NCBI RefSeq assembly: GCF_958298935.1
Contig: NC_084940.1
Location: 18,657,146-18,721,145 of the forward strand
Reading direction: 5' to 3'
DNA length: 64,000 nucleotides
DNA from: Phragmites australis
Lineage: Eukaryota; Streptophyta; Magnoliopsida; Poales; Poaceae
The notes under the pieces: generated by a model
Told to the model about the DNA's origin: nothing
The model's database searches: none
Seen by the model: the letters and a program-made list of their open reading frames with translations, nothing else
Made by a program: the position numbers and the translations under genes
In this document: in pieces, positions 10,067-22,349 of the stretch
Numbering within the stretch: the stretch's first letter is position 1
Layout of the letters: the number at the start of each line of letters is the position of its first letter

Positions 10067-12187
10067 TCCGGTGAGAGCACCGCCGCACCCGAGCTCTCGC
10101 CGCCGTCTTCTCTCCGCAGCCGATCATTTACTCCCGTCCCCCATCTCTGAGCCGTCAGATCTGAGATGGAAGGCCACGATTAGATCCAAAATACCCCTTT
10201 GCTCGAGCCAATCATGTGCCGCCACGTGCCCCTTCTTAATCCTAGTCAGCCTGAGCTGCCATGTAAGCATCCACCTCAGCCGCCACATCAGCCGCAGAGC
10301 CAACGTGTCCCACCACGTCACTGCCTCATCATCAGAGATTTACCCAGTCATTTTCTATTTACTTTAATTCGAGAAAAATGTCAATTTTGCAAACAAACCC
10401 ATGTACTTTCCTGTAATTACTAAAAGTTATGTCTTTTTACAATTTAGACCCAAACTTTCCTTAATTACAATTAGTTCCCTCTATTTTTACAAAAAGGCCC
10501 CTAAACTTTCTATTTAATTCAAATCAAGTCCTTTTCTTTTACAGATTTAACCCTAAACTTGTTTTTAGCGTAACTTTCTCGTTTTAGCTCTGTTTTAGGC
10601 AATTTTTGTAGCAGTGTGTACTATCTTTTAGTACCTTTTTCATAGATTTCAGCTATTGTTTGGTGTACTGTTCTTAGTTAGTTTGGTTGTATACTTTTCT
10701 GGTGTATTTCGAGAGCAGATGAGGAGCAGTTCGAGAATCTTCTTGACCAAGTATTTGAAGAGTCTGAGCAGCAAGTTGGAAGAGGTAAGTGTCCTTGAAC
10801 ATTCTGATCATAGTTTTTTTAAATGCATTCTTTATTTCAAACATGCATGATGTTAATCTTGAATCCTATTTACTTGTAGTACCATATTCCATATATTCCT
10901 TGTCGCTTAGTTGTCAGTACTAGTTTGGTTGGGTAGCTTATGCTTAGCTTTGCACAAGGGTATGGATGGGTAGTCAGTTAAAGATGACTAATGAATCATG
11001 CAACTATGAAGTGAGAAATTTTGTTAATTGTATAGCAATATGGAACCTTAGGCTTTGAGCAAAGAGGTGTTGGTGATGGTAATCATAATCATGTTGTTGG
11101 ATTAGTGTTTGCTCAAGTGACCTAAGTAAGAACTGGTTCGTGGAGCGACAACCCAAGAAGTATCGTACAAACCACGAGACCTGGTATGGGACATGCCTGA
11201 CCTATTAGTTAGTGGATTCCAGTTTTGTGGGTGCCAAACGGAATGGTGGATGTGTGGGAATGGCTAAGACCAGAACCATTTGGTTAGTGGTATGAGATGT
11301 GTAGTGGAAGGGAAGGGTGAAAACTTGTTGAAAACTACAAGGCACAAAAGGGGGCTTCTGGGTGGCGTGAAAACCACTTTGACGGTGGTGAAACCTAGCG
11401 GGCATGCACATACTGGAAGAAACTTTGTAACGGATTTGAAGTGACTTTCCGGGTGACACACCATTGGCGTGTGTTAAGTGTTTCGCGGACACAGCAACAA
11501 AGAAAAACACGACTTGTGGGGAAAGCTGGACAACCTCTCTAGAGTGTAAAGTCGGATATATCAGCCATGCTCACGATCATGAGAGACTTGAATCCTCGCA
11601 TGATTAGTTGGTTTGGTTTAGTTGGATGGGTTTGGTTTGGTTCGGTTGGTTTGGGAAACTAATGTGGTTTTCAGGTGATTAGGAAACGTGTGAAGATGTT
11701 TCTAGAGGATGTAAGTTTAGTGGTGATTCACCTAGTTAAATAGGATGCTTTTGTAACTCTTCATTAGTATAGCTAGTATTTATGCAAATTTAACCTGTTA
11801 TAGCATGTTCCTTTATTAAGCTTGCATGTCATTTATTTCCCACACTTGCGGAGTACGATATGTATTCACACTTGCTATTTTCATACAAATATTCATCAAA
11901 CGTTGCTCAGACCATGAAGTAGAACCAGACTACTACGTCGATGAAGATGAAGATTGCTAGGCTGGTGGACCCCCGGTCAATTGCCTGTAGAAGATGGGAG
12001 CTTCATTGTGTTAAGTTTGTATGCTTTAGTTAAAGACTTTGAGGTCTATCTATTTGGTTTAAGTTAAATATTGTAATAATAGCATTGTGTGTGATACACT
12101 GATGAAGTCACTACATGTATGAAACAAGATCATGGCATACATGTGGTTTACATCTGGTTCTGTCCCTTTATAAAACCGAGTGTGACA
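10067..12187 (+). repeat. 3' part of a large LTR (family also present at 52529-56562), 5' end lost
   Basis: It ends ACCGAGTGTGACA at 12187. That is the same terminus, in opposite orientation, as the copy starting TGTCACACCCGA at 52529. Segments at 11030-11600 and 53150-53630 are inverted copies of each other (cell-by-cell similar blocks around GTGTTAAGTGTTTCGCG / CGCGAAACACTTAACAC). The GC-rich start (10067-10330), poly-pyrimidine middle and TTGAAGAGTCTGAGCAGC block are typical of grass LTR leaders. The left portion is missing because the Gypsy element inserted at 10066/10067. To the right it interrupts the CACTA transposase frame. Confidence 0.78.
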
Positions 12188-12776
12188 AAAAAGCATTGGT
12201 TCATGATAGCCTCTCGAACTCCAATTGCCAATATGTTTCTAATTTCAACTACAATCATCTGCATCAACATCACATGGCAATCATAAGTATTTCTAATAAT
12301 CAAGCTCCTAGAGAATTCATTTCTTGTTCCACATTCCATTTTCATCACTCTTGGAGGATTGTTTTCACTTGCCAAGAACAACATTGATATTCTTAACTTA
12401 ATAATAGACATCTTGCCTGCTGAAATGCCTTAGAGGTGACACTTTCTCCCTTGTGCCATCAAACTGAGACTTCATTTTCCAGTATGGGTGGTTGGTGGTA
12501 AGGAAACGGCAATGCCGCATGTATATTAATTTCTTTGACTCGTTTAACCACATACTATTAGTGTCATCTAAGCATTGGGAGTAAGCTTCACTTTTTCTTT
12601 TACTCTGCCCTAACAAGTTATGAAATGTTAGCCGATCATTGATGTTGATGAACAAAATGGCATGTAGGGTGAAGTATTCTCACTTGTATTGATCCCAAAC
12701 CTCAACGCCTTCATACCAGAGTCTTTTAAGATCATCCACCAAAGGCCTGAGGTACACATCTATCGCAAAAGTGGCC

Positions 12777-13840
12777 CTATTAGGCCATGATTGTGATTTT
12801 GGCAATTAATAATAACATAGTCAATGGGACTAACATATTTGTCAAAAATATATGTTAGTAGGTCTCATGAATGCAATACATGAAGAAGTCACCGTAGACA
12901 GGAAAAAGTTGGACTGAATTGGAGAAATCCTAGGAAGATTTGCCTCACCGGATGGTTCCGTGCTCTAGGTGTTGAACTCACCAAATCATATTTGGCAAAG
13001 GGGAGAGAGGCCTGAATACCTCACCGGAAGGTACAGTGGCCAGAGAAGATACACACCGAAGCATTTGAAGGTGCTGGAGTCCAAAGAAGTTCATGTATAC
13101 CTAAGAACACATCCAAATCATCAAAGTACTTAAAGTGATTATCCATTATCCAAGGCAATTAAGCACAATATTAGTGAGTGATTAGTGCTTATAGTCCTAG
13201 AGAGAGTGTTGCTAGGTGATTGCTACCTAGAGAGTGGATCAAGGAGTGATCCAACCTACCAAGTGGTATGCTGGCACTTTGGAGTTTTGGTGACTCGCCG
13301 GTAAGCTTGTTGACTCTTCGACTTGGTGTGGAGCGGCGGTAAGGTGATTGTGCAGGGACGCGGAGACCATTGCTTTGGCTCAAACTCTGAAGTGATCATG
13401 GCGGCAAGGAACCAGAAGAGAGGCTAGTGGTGAGACCTTGCCTTGGTGGCTTGGTGGCTCATCCGAGTGAAGGCCTTGTCTTTGTGAGTTTGTGGCCCAA
13501 GAGCCGTGATCGGGTGCCGACCAGGAGTATATCCTTTGTGGAGCTCCAACGTGGACTAGGGGTGGCATTCATGCCATCGATACCACGAGAAAAAATCCTT
13601 GTGCTGAGTTTGCTCTCTCTACCTTATTTACGTTTTCGCATTTACATTCTTGTAATTTACCTTCTTAGATAGATTGCAACTGCTTTGATCGGTAGAGTAG
13701 ACACACTAGATAAACCTAGAGAACATTTAGATGAAAAATGATATAGGTTTATCTTATGTTGTTTTTCGAGCTGAAATAGTTCTAAGTGTCCTAATTCACC
13801 CTCCTCTTAGGATGTCACTGATCCCTTCAACATCGTGGCC
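12777..13840 (+). repeat. LTR-type insert in the TNP2 gene (~1.06 kb; family also at 58089-59575)
   Basis: It splits the TNP2 frame between a PSKA-type and an FAIDVYL segment. GTGGCC is present at both edges (12771-12776 and 13835-13840), which fits a target-site duplication of 5-6 bp. Its start (ATGATTGTGATTTTGG, then AATAGTCAATGGGACTAACATA-type sequence), its CACCGGATGG repeats and its end (CCTAATTCACCCTCC, TGTCACTGATCC) match the copy near 58.1-59.6 kb. No second LTR or internal domain is present, so it looks like a solo LTR. The terminal bases do not show a clean TG...CA with the duplication placed this way. Confidence 0.75.
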
Positions 13841-13900
13841 TTGCTAGGTTACCTTGGACTAGGAATTAAGGTCGACAACATAATGTATTTTCACTTTTTA
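13841..13900. other. Resumed CACTA sequence after the LTR insert
   Basis: The TNP2 frame picks up again on the minus strand immediately right of the second GTGGCC copy, with a TAA stop a few codons in. Confidence 0.6.
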
Positions 13901-15176
13901 CAAAATCATGGTGGAAGGTTGTAAATAGACAGTAAAACATGACATGTGCTAGGCAAGGTATTTATGTTACCGAATGGATTCATACCATTTGTGCTCATAG
14001 AAAACCTAATATTTCTTAATTCTTCAACGAACCAACCAAATGTGGAATTAATGGTTTGCCACTAAGCGGAATCTACGGGGTGTCGTATCATTGTGTCGTT
14101 CTCATGACCCTCCTTATGCCACCGAAGCAATTGGGACTCCTTTGGATTCGCTAACAAACGCTTCAAATGGAGAATTACAGGGAAATGTCACATCACCTTT
14201 CTAGGAGGCCCTTTTCTCTTGCTATCTTTGTCCACGTTGCCACCGCAATTACTACGCTTGTATCGATGAGTTTCACAAATAGGACATTGATCTAGGTCTG
14301 CATACTCTTCATGAAACATGACACAATCCTCCTTATATGCATGTATTTTTTTTCTATTTTCAATCCCAAATGACAAATTATCTTCTTCGCTTCATAGATG
14401 GTCTTGGGCACCTTGTTCCCCTATGGTAGTATGTCCCTTAGCAGATGCAACAATGTTTTGAAACTCCTATAAGACCAACGATGGCCTTTAGTTGCAGAAG
14501 TGTAAGCATCGCAAATTACAGCTAGAATAAAATGGTGTTTTCGAGTCTCGCACCAGTTTCTGGAATTTTTCAAACTCACCATCATTATATTCATCGTGCC
14601 CCTCAGCATCGCGCACCATTTGGTCCACATTCTCCACCAAATCCATGCAGTCATTATTGAATCCTAATATATCTGCATCCCTGAGATAATCATCCATATC
14701 ACCAGCTGGCAAGAGTCCTTGATCCATACTGTCATCTGGGAGGATCTGATCCATTTCCCCTTCTTTAAGGCATTCTTCGGTGTGTTTGTTCCAAATGTGA
14801 TATCTCTCTTTGAATCCATGCCTTAACAAGTGATCATACACATTGTCAGATTTTGGAACTTCTTCTCATTCTTGCAATCATAGCATGGACACCACATTGC
14901 CATTTTATCCTGACCTTCCATACCTACCACCGCGGGACTCATGAAAGACTTCACCCCACTCTTGTACTCGTTACAATCAAGGTACATCCAACTTCAGTAT
15001 GCCATCTACAAATTGAAAAAATATTCATTATTAATAGAAACAACAAAGTACAGACAATTGAATAAGTATAAAAATTCTAACTACATTTAACTAAATTAAG
15101 GGTAGATTCAAGCAGTTTCTTATCTAAGGCGAAGGATCCTAGCTAATTTTTACATAGGTTTCTATACTCTTGTACA

Positions 15177-15301
15177 GTTCTAGAGAAAATTTTGGCAGCA
15201 TCTCCCCGCTATTCTCCAAATACAAGTCTTGACAACGAGCCAACAGAGTGTGTATCTGAAGAACAATAGGGAGATGCCACCGAAATTCTCTCTAAAACCA
15301 T
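15177..15301. repeat. Imperfect inverted repeat in the CACTA 5' leader
   Basis: Arms at about 15177-15217 and 15261-15301 (GAAAATTTTGGCAGCATCTCC against GGAGATGCCACCGAAATTCTC) are nearly complementary and about 40 bp long with a 43-bp loop. It is a potential long hairpin upstream of the transposase start. Confidence 0.65.
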
Positions 15302-15929
15302 ACAAGAGCACATAAACCTACTACTCGGGCAACATATTCTCGAACTGTCCAAAGTTCATGGATAATTCGGGAGCATCTTCTTATATGTATGATGAGTTGC
15401 CAAGTCATATTTATAATCAAATACTTCCGAATGAGAGACGTAGGTTATGCAAACTGGGTTCACTTTTAGGAATATAATTAACATAATTGCATCATAAACA
15501 TATCAAGATTTTCACCTAATAGAACCATAATTTCAGCATAATAGCAACATAATTTCCCATTTAGGAATATAATAGCACCATAAAATATCAATATTCTACT
15601 CAAACCCTAGAATCTAGCAAAAGGTAACAAGGGAGAGGAAGAAAGGGGGACGCAAACCTTCTAAGGCCAAGGAGGACAATCCACATGTATCAAGATTGGG
15701 GAGAAGGAGTAAAATCATTGATTCCAACTAAAACCCTAGAATCCACCATGTATAAGCAAGAAGAGGAGCAACCGGGGGGGGGGGTAAACCTTCAAAGGCC
15801 AAGGGACAATCCCAACTTCAAATCACCAAGATTTTGTTGGTCTACAATAGAATCGCCAACAAATTGCCTCATGTGTTGAGCAGTAAGAGGACAGACACTG
15901 TCTGATCGAGTTTCTCAACACAAAAATAA

Positions 15930-16326
15930 ACCCAAAATCACTCATTAGTGAAAGGTGATAAGGAAACCCATCACTAATGAGTGAGATATTGGTGACAAGT
16001 GTCCTCATAACCCATCACTAATGAGTGGCCCTGGCAGTAAGCCGCTCGAGGCTATATTTAGTGGTGTGTGCCCTCTCCACCTGTTACTAATGACTATATC
16101 ATTAGTGATGAACTTTGAGGTGCCCCATCACTACAATATTTAGTGACGGGTTATTCCCTTGTTGTCATTTTTTTACCCCTCATTAGTGACGAGTCTTGGA
16201 CGGGTCCCAGCCTGGGCCACAGATTAGTGACTGGTCATTACTGGACCCATCACTAATAGTGTTAGTGATGTGTTCTACTTGGCCATCACTAATGTTGTAT
16301 CACTAAAGTTGGTTTCTTACGTAGTG
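15930..16326 (-). repeat. CACTA terminal inverted repeat and subterminal repeat region
   Basis: The terminus CACTACGTAAGAAACCAAC is followed inward by many copies, in both orientations, of a motif around CATCACTAATGAGTG / TTAGTGATGGG. Such arrays are where the CACTA transposase binds in En/Spm-type elements. The match of the terminus to CACTACAAGAAA-type ends and the density of the short motif support the call. Confidence 0.88.
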
Positions 16327-18360
16327 ATATCTCGTAAACGGGGAAGTTTATCACCAAGAATGGGACGAAATGACTCGAGAGGTTGTACGATATCCCCTAT
16401 GTATATAGAGCTAGGGGAACCTGCGGAGGACAAGTAGACTCAAGTGCTAAATATTTGATACAAGCCATCACACGCTATTGGAGCCTACGAAAGTTCTACA
16501 TCCACCAAACCTTTAGCAGTTAGATCTGTATTAGCATCTCCCCCTGACTCTATGACATTTTTAGAGCTAACGTAATAGCAACAGACTATCCTCAAAGTGG
16601 GAGGGTCTATACACGGTAGTCAAGTCTACTCATCATGGGTCTCTTAGCGATGGAGGATGGATGAGTCTTCAATAATTCTTGGAATGTTAACCAACTCCAA
16701 AAGGTTTATGTGTAAGTACTAAGAGTAAGTTTACACTAGTAAAGGTTCATATTTCCCATAAGGCCTCTTGAATCTCTTTGTATTCTTTTTTTCTTCCCTA
16801 AACTCAGCGTCTGGCACCCGTAAGACGAGTACACCGACGGTAAGCCACAATCCGGGTACCTCTACCTATCGCGCACACTCGGATAAGCCCAAACAAGGTC
16901 ACACGAGAATCGACCTCAGGAAACAAGAGTTTCTATGACCAAAGAGGAAGTATGAGTGTTTAATTCTTTTCTCTTACCCCGATCGGCTAATTTATAATGG
17001 TTGGTCGATAGCTTTTATCATATTATCTTTGACTGCATATATGAGTTTTCTTCCCAGATAACCAATCGGGGCTGGTGAATACTATATACCAAGAGCTAAC
17101 AATAACATATTGTGTGTGTGCCAAAGCAAATTCCTTTGCATGGAGACAATGCTCTAAGTTACGACCTTGTAGGATGTGATAAAGGTTCCCTATGACATCC
17201 TCGAGTGTCCGGGGGCTACAACGCCTCCAACTCATATTGAACCTAGGGTTGACCTGATTAAGCCCCTCAATTAGTGAAGAAGTCATCCTAACCCTAGCCG
17301 AAGGTGGAAGCAAGTAGCACTACGAATGTTAGGTTGTCGGTATCTCCTCAGTATCGACTTCCCAAGAAATCCCATCGTTTTCCTTTACATTCTTTTTTTG
17401 TTTTTACTAATAAAAGAATAAGTTTCCATTCCCAAGCACAGGATATAGAAGAAGTCTGACTCGATGATTCTCCGATTAGCCACCGCGGAGGTTCCAAATA
17501 CTACTCGGAACTATGATCTTCTATGCCAGGTTCTCACCGCATTTTATATTCAAGATCTCTTCCGGCGCATATGGGGGCTATTGTTATAAAATACCAGGAG
17601 AGCTGGCTCACGACACCAACAAGTGTGCTCACTTTCCAAACGTCATCGTGATGCTTTTGTTAGATGGAGAATCTCTTCACCACCACGCTAAACTTCTGGT
17701 ATGATGACACAACTTTCAAATCTAGCCAGTGACAATTCTTTGTCCCCCATCTTTCCACAAGATTGGGATGATGTTTTATGAGCGAATCAGAATTCCTACT
17801 CGGAGGAAATACCTTCTCGAGGGATCACTTGAGTGCTCGAAGGCATTCAAAATCCCAAATAGACAACCCGAGAACCTAGTTAGATGTGACATCCTAATCG
17901 GGAACCCGAGTTCTACTTGATGACACAGTCAGACAAAATGCTTATCTTTGCTGACCAAGTCTTTGATCCGTCAAAGCCTTATTTCATTACCTGGTGGGTA
18001 GCTTGACGATGACTAGTATAAAACTACCATATCAAAATACCCCAGGGTTTTCTGTTATTCTCGGGACATATCTCTATCACAGGGAAGGAAATCCCTGGAC
18101 TCATGGAAACTTCCCACATATGCCTAGGATATCTTGTAAATAGGGATGTTTATCTCTAAGAATAGAGGAATGACTCCAGAGGACGTACGGCGAGCCCCCC
18201 TATATATACGAAGCTAGGGGACCTTGTGGAGGACAAGTGGACTCAAGTGTTGACAACTCGATACAAGTCATCACATGCCATTGAAGCATGCGGAAGTTCT
18301 ACATCCACCAAGCATTTCACAGCTAGATCTGTATTAGCATCTTGCCCTGACTACATACAA
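16327..18360 (+). repeat. Degenerate LTR-type direct repeats hosting the CACTA element
   Basis: A block at 16327-16553 and another at 18127-18353 are similar throughout (GAGGACAAGTAGACTCAAGTG / GAGGACAAGTGGACTCAAGTG; ACATCCACCAA; AGATCTGTATTAGCATC). Both include a TATA-like CTATATATACGAAGCTAGG context, resembling the R region of grass Gypsy LTRs. The left copy is cut at its 5' side exactly where the CACTA element ends. No gag or pol was recognised in the 1.6 kb between them. Confidence 0.65.
16554..18126. other. Sequence between the two LTR-like blocks, no gene recognised
   Basis: I see no conserved coding motif here on either strand; short open frames lack any recognisable family signature. 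It is probably the degenerate interior of the same old element. Confidence 0.5.
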
Positions 18361-19368
18361 GGAAGTCGTCTGACTAGGTTAGATGATCTAATCTAGCCAT
18401 GCAAAACAAGACAAACAAGACGTAGAGATATTATCTTAAGGGAGGTCTGAACCTGCATAAAATTCCTCTGTGTGTTCTTTGATTCATCTACTCAAAGTAT
18501 CCCCTATCTCTTTTACTTGTAAGATCAGTGGTTCACCAACTGTCGACAGGTATGGTGGCAACATGTAGTCCTTCGGATGATGGCTAACTCCATTCGACCC
18601 CTAATATATCCCTAAGGGATGCTCCAGTTCATCTTCACAAGGAGTGAGTGTTCCTATGGATAAGGTTCATTGCAAATCCTAGATCAAGGGTGTGTTTGTT
18701 GGAGGGATATCCATAGATGGGAGATGGTCATCCTAGTTTTGAGGCTGTTTGGTTGGTTGGTATGGATGGATGGGGTGGCCAACTACAGGGAATATGCTCT
18801 TAGATTCAGGATGAGGAGAACCGGCGAAATCAATTGGACCAAGCCGCCCGTGTTTCCTAGTGTCTCCCATGTGACTCGCACACGAAGGTTTTCATCACCG
18901 TTTTGTTCCCCGCCCCCACCCTTTAAGATGCACATCTCACCCCTCACCCCTCTCTCACAATAGGAGGCGACACAGGCGACTAGATTGAGGAAGCTACAGG
19001 CGGGCCATGCCCTCCCGTCCCGACCTCCTCCTCCTCTGCCTAAGACATGGTGACCGCTCTCCTCCAACCACAAGCAGTAGAAGAGGAAATCCATGTCAGA
19101 AGAGGAGTAGAAGCCAACCCTCCTCTTGCCTTCGAGCAGGGGCACAGTTGAGAGGAGATTCAGGCGCAGGAGGGGAGTAGGTCCATGCGCAGGCTGTGGA
19201 GCATAAGCCAGCGCTGCTAGTCTCCTTCAATCCCAAGGTATACTGCCCTACATGATGCTCTTTTTGTACAAATTGATGCATAAAAATCGTATTTGATGAT
19301 CTTTCTTTGTACGAATTGATGGTTATATGCCTCATATTTGTGATGTGGGCGTGATTGTGGTATTGTAG

Positions 19369-22016
19369 ATGGATAGGAGGACCAAGCTTTTAGTTTATGG
19401 CTCTACAGCATATATGTTGCTTTCAATGATAGCCATTGTTATTGAGTCTAGTAAAAGAAAAAGAGGTGTAAGGAGAGAATGCATTACCTATGGGCCTGTA
19501 GCTAAAAGGGATAGGATGATATTTGAGTATCTAAACAACAAAATATGGAATAGTGATACAACTTGTGTAAACATGCTTAGGCTTGGAAGAGCGCCTTCCT
19601 TCCGTTTTTGTAAACTTTTTAGGGACCATGGCTTGTTTCAAGACACTATATATATCTAGCTATGTTTCTAAATACAGTGGCACACAATCTTAGAAATAGG
19701 TTAGTTGGAACTAATTATGGTAGACCCGGTGAAACTGTTACTATTTTTTCAACCTAGTTCTTCATGCCGTTGGTGAACTATGAATGTGATGCGTCAAAAT
19801 TACACATCATATTTCCTAGTGATCTCATTAATATATTTGATAATTATTCCTTGGCTAACCATTAATTAACTACAATTTGCATGAGATATGTTCCTTTTGA
19901 TTAAACCCGCAAGAAAAGGGAAGATTGCACACAATCCAAGTAGATAGATGCAAAGATCTCATGAAAACAAAACCAACCGTACCAGTCACGCCTCGAATAG
20001 AGTATTCATAGGGTTTGGAGGGGTGTGGTACGGTCAGGAGTGACTGTACCATTTGATCACACCACCCCTCTGTGGGTACAGCTCATCAAATCAAACAACT
20101 TTTGTGAAGATGGCAACGTCGAATGACTTTCAAAAGCAGCGCAAAACCCTATCCCATCGGTTATTTAAAGATGGCATCGATCCACATCAAGGGGGCAACC
20201 ACAAAACCACCACAAGAAACCGAAAGGTCGCCAGGAGACCTAGTCACCATTTCCACCATAGTTCATCCATTTCCTTCAATTAGATCCATTGTAATAGGTC
20301 TCCTCCATCAATTTTCGATGTAAACATATCTTAAAGGAAGTTATTCATCTAACCTTTAATTATGTTCCTCGTTTATTTGATAATGATCTTCCCTGTTATT
20401 ATTATAAGTTTTATTTTCATTGCAATGAGCAAGTAGTCACATTAGGGATAGAAAGCACTTAGGTGCCATGTAGTGCACCATTAGTACAGATCGCAAGTAA
20501 TCTTAACATAGTCTTCTCCTATGAAATCCTTTTGTTTGTCTCTCGTCTTTCTTAGGTTTGTTTGGCCATAAATATGATCATTGGATCTACGAAGGGAGGC
20601 AACGAATTTGTGAATGACCAAGTTGTGGATCTAGGCTCCATGATAGGTACTACACCTATCTACATTGAAAAAGTTGCACAGGGGATCAATGGTACAACCA
20701 CGACACATAAAACATTATTCCTAGATCCATCCCTTAATAGATTTGTATGGTGATGGTGTCATGTGCACTGAAGGATGATTGTTCTTATCCAATGGCCCAC
20801 AAGAGACCAAGTGACATGGATATTTAATTCCTATAGTTAATCTTTATCTTATTTATTATGTAACATGTATATCATTTCCCGATCTGCGTGACCAACTAGC
20901 TATATGGCTCTGGCATTTCATCTACCCTAGTTTTAATCATTGTTGCCATCCTTGTTAATTTCAGCATCATTTAGTTTGCACATTTAGTAGTAGAATTATT
21001 ATTTAGGATTTTATATTTACAAGTATTTAAACCCCCTACATTACAACCAAAGGATTAAATGATTGCAGGATTAGATTACAGTGCAAACTTGGTAGACCAA
21101 TTGCCTTCCTAAGGAAATGATATTTAAACCTAGGATAACTCTAGAGATTTCATATTGCAGTTCTTCGTTGTGATGTTGGGATTACAACCACATATAATAA
21201 GGACACGTTACAAAGCAGCAAAATATAACTTATTAGGCAACCTTCATTGGCGACCCCAACCAAAATAGCAAGGAACCCAAGGTGGGATCCTTACTTTAAG
21301 TTGTGAGTCTGCGCTCCAACTCTTTTTTAGATTTTTAGTCTAAATTGTATTGTCCCTAATCTTTTATGGCTTCCATTGATGGAAAGATAGGATTGTATTG
21401 GAGCTATTGATGGCACATATGTACAAACCTCTGTTTCTAAGGATATGGTGACTTCCTTTCGTGGTAGGAAGTCCCATGCTACTCAAAATGTAATGACAGT
21501 CATAGATTTTGATTTATGGTTCACATATGTCTTGGTTGGTTAGGAGGGGATATCACATGATGCTCTAATTTTATGAGATGCTTTAAACATGAAAATGGCA
21601 TTCGTGTCCCACAAGGTAATAGATTAGAATTGTGTAGCACAATTTATCCATGCCATTTATTTATATGTAACAATGTCACTCATATGTCCCTCATATGTTA
21701 GGAAATTCTACCTAGTTGATGCTGGATAGGGAGTCAAACTCGGATTATTACCCCTTTTCATGGTGGGAGGCACCATTTGAATGAGTGGGGGAATAATCCT
21801 GTGCAAAATGAGAATGAGTTGTTCAATCTTAGGCACTCAGCTTTTCTTGTGACAGTAGAGCGTGCATTTGGATCATTGAAGAGGAGGCTCGAAATTCTTG
21901 ATGATGCCACTCCATTTTTCCCATTTCTAACTCAAGTAGACATTGTGGTAGCTTGCTGCATTATTCATAATTGGGTTATATATGATGGTGGTGATGAACT
22001 AATCATATGTAGTTAA
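19369..22016 (+). pseudogene. PIF/Harbinger transposase (DDE_Tnp_4 type), broken
   Basis: The first part (19369-19800) begins MDRRTKLLVYGS and contains LGRAPSFRFCKLFRDHGLF, the N-terminal helix-turn-helix-like region of these transposases. A stop is followed by a degenerate stretch with VGELR-like remains. The catalytic part resumes at about 21390 (CIGAIDGTYV, first DDE-type aspartate in the GAIDGT motif; FRGRKSHATQNVM). It ends at 21777-22016 with the ERAFGSLKRRLEIL and CCIIHNW motifs. Stops and shifts lie at about 21541, 21573 and 21727. Between 19800 and 21350 there is about 1.5 kb without recognisable coding sequence, either a large intron or a later insertion. Confidence 0.82.
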
Positions 22017-22349
22017 TTTCAGGTAGGGAATTGCTGATCATATGTGGGAAGATCGGCAAAACCACTATGGAAACTAATATGTATTTTTTTGGAAGACAAG
22101 AACTATGTATTTGTATAATGTTCAAGAACTATGTATCTGTATTGTGACAAAGAACTACATATTCCTTTGTATCGCTTGTTGAAATTCCTTTGATTGAACA
22201 TATTACTTGTTGTATTATTGACATATTGCTTGCTGATTTTTTTTTGGCACAATGCTTGCTGATTTTTTTGTGTTGATATATTGCTAGATGATTTCTTTTT
22301 TAGTGAAATATTGCTTGGTGCTATATTTTTTGTCATAGTATGCTAGGAA

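Larger units (their letters stand above)
12188..15010 (-). pseudogene. TNP2-like CACTA transposase, broken and twice interrupted
   Basis: From the 5' side (minus strand): the transposase-associated domain at about 15000-14845 (EYKSGVKSFM, MAMWCPCYDCKN) with a 1-bp shift near 14845; VYDHLLRHGFKERYHIW at 14840-14790; an acidic linker; the CPICETHRYK zinc-binding-type motif near 14270-14240 followed by GPPRKVM and, after an in-frame TGA, HLKRLLANPKESQLLRWHKEGH (about 14180-14110). Then comes the LTR insert, and on the other side FAIDVYLRPLVDDLKRLWYEGVEVWDQYK (12770-12685), a stop, and the tnp2 core to about 12430. A final piece covers CHVMLMQMIVVEIRN...VREAIMNQCFF, ending at 12188. Order and motifs match the tnp2 family (PF13963/PF02992). 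Multiple stops make it non-functional. Confidence 0.88.
12188..16326 (-). mobile_element. CACTA (En/Spm) DNA transposon, 5' half with TNP2 gene
   Basis: Read on the minus strand, the element starts with CACTACGTAAGAAACC at 16326, then about 400 bp of subterminal repeats, a leader, and TNP2 transposase coding sequence down to 12188. There an LTR interrupts it; the remaining 3' part should lie left of the window or be deleted. A second LTR insert lies at 12777-13840. It sits in an older LTR-like repeat that resumes at 16327. Its own 3-bp target duplication cannot be checked with one end missing. Confidence 0.85.

Noticed and set aside
12107..12130. CACTACATGTATGAAAC as the left end of the CACTA transposon
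   Set aside because: The TNP2 reading frame stops at 12188 against an LTR terminus (GTGTGACA), and there are no subterminal repeats at 12.1 kb, so the motif is a chance match inside the LTR.
22103..22336. Minus-strand frame rich in Asn/Ser/Lys
   Set aside because: It lies in simple T-rich spacer between the two Harbinger genes, with no motif.
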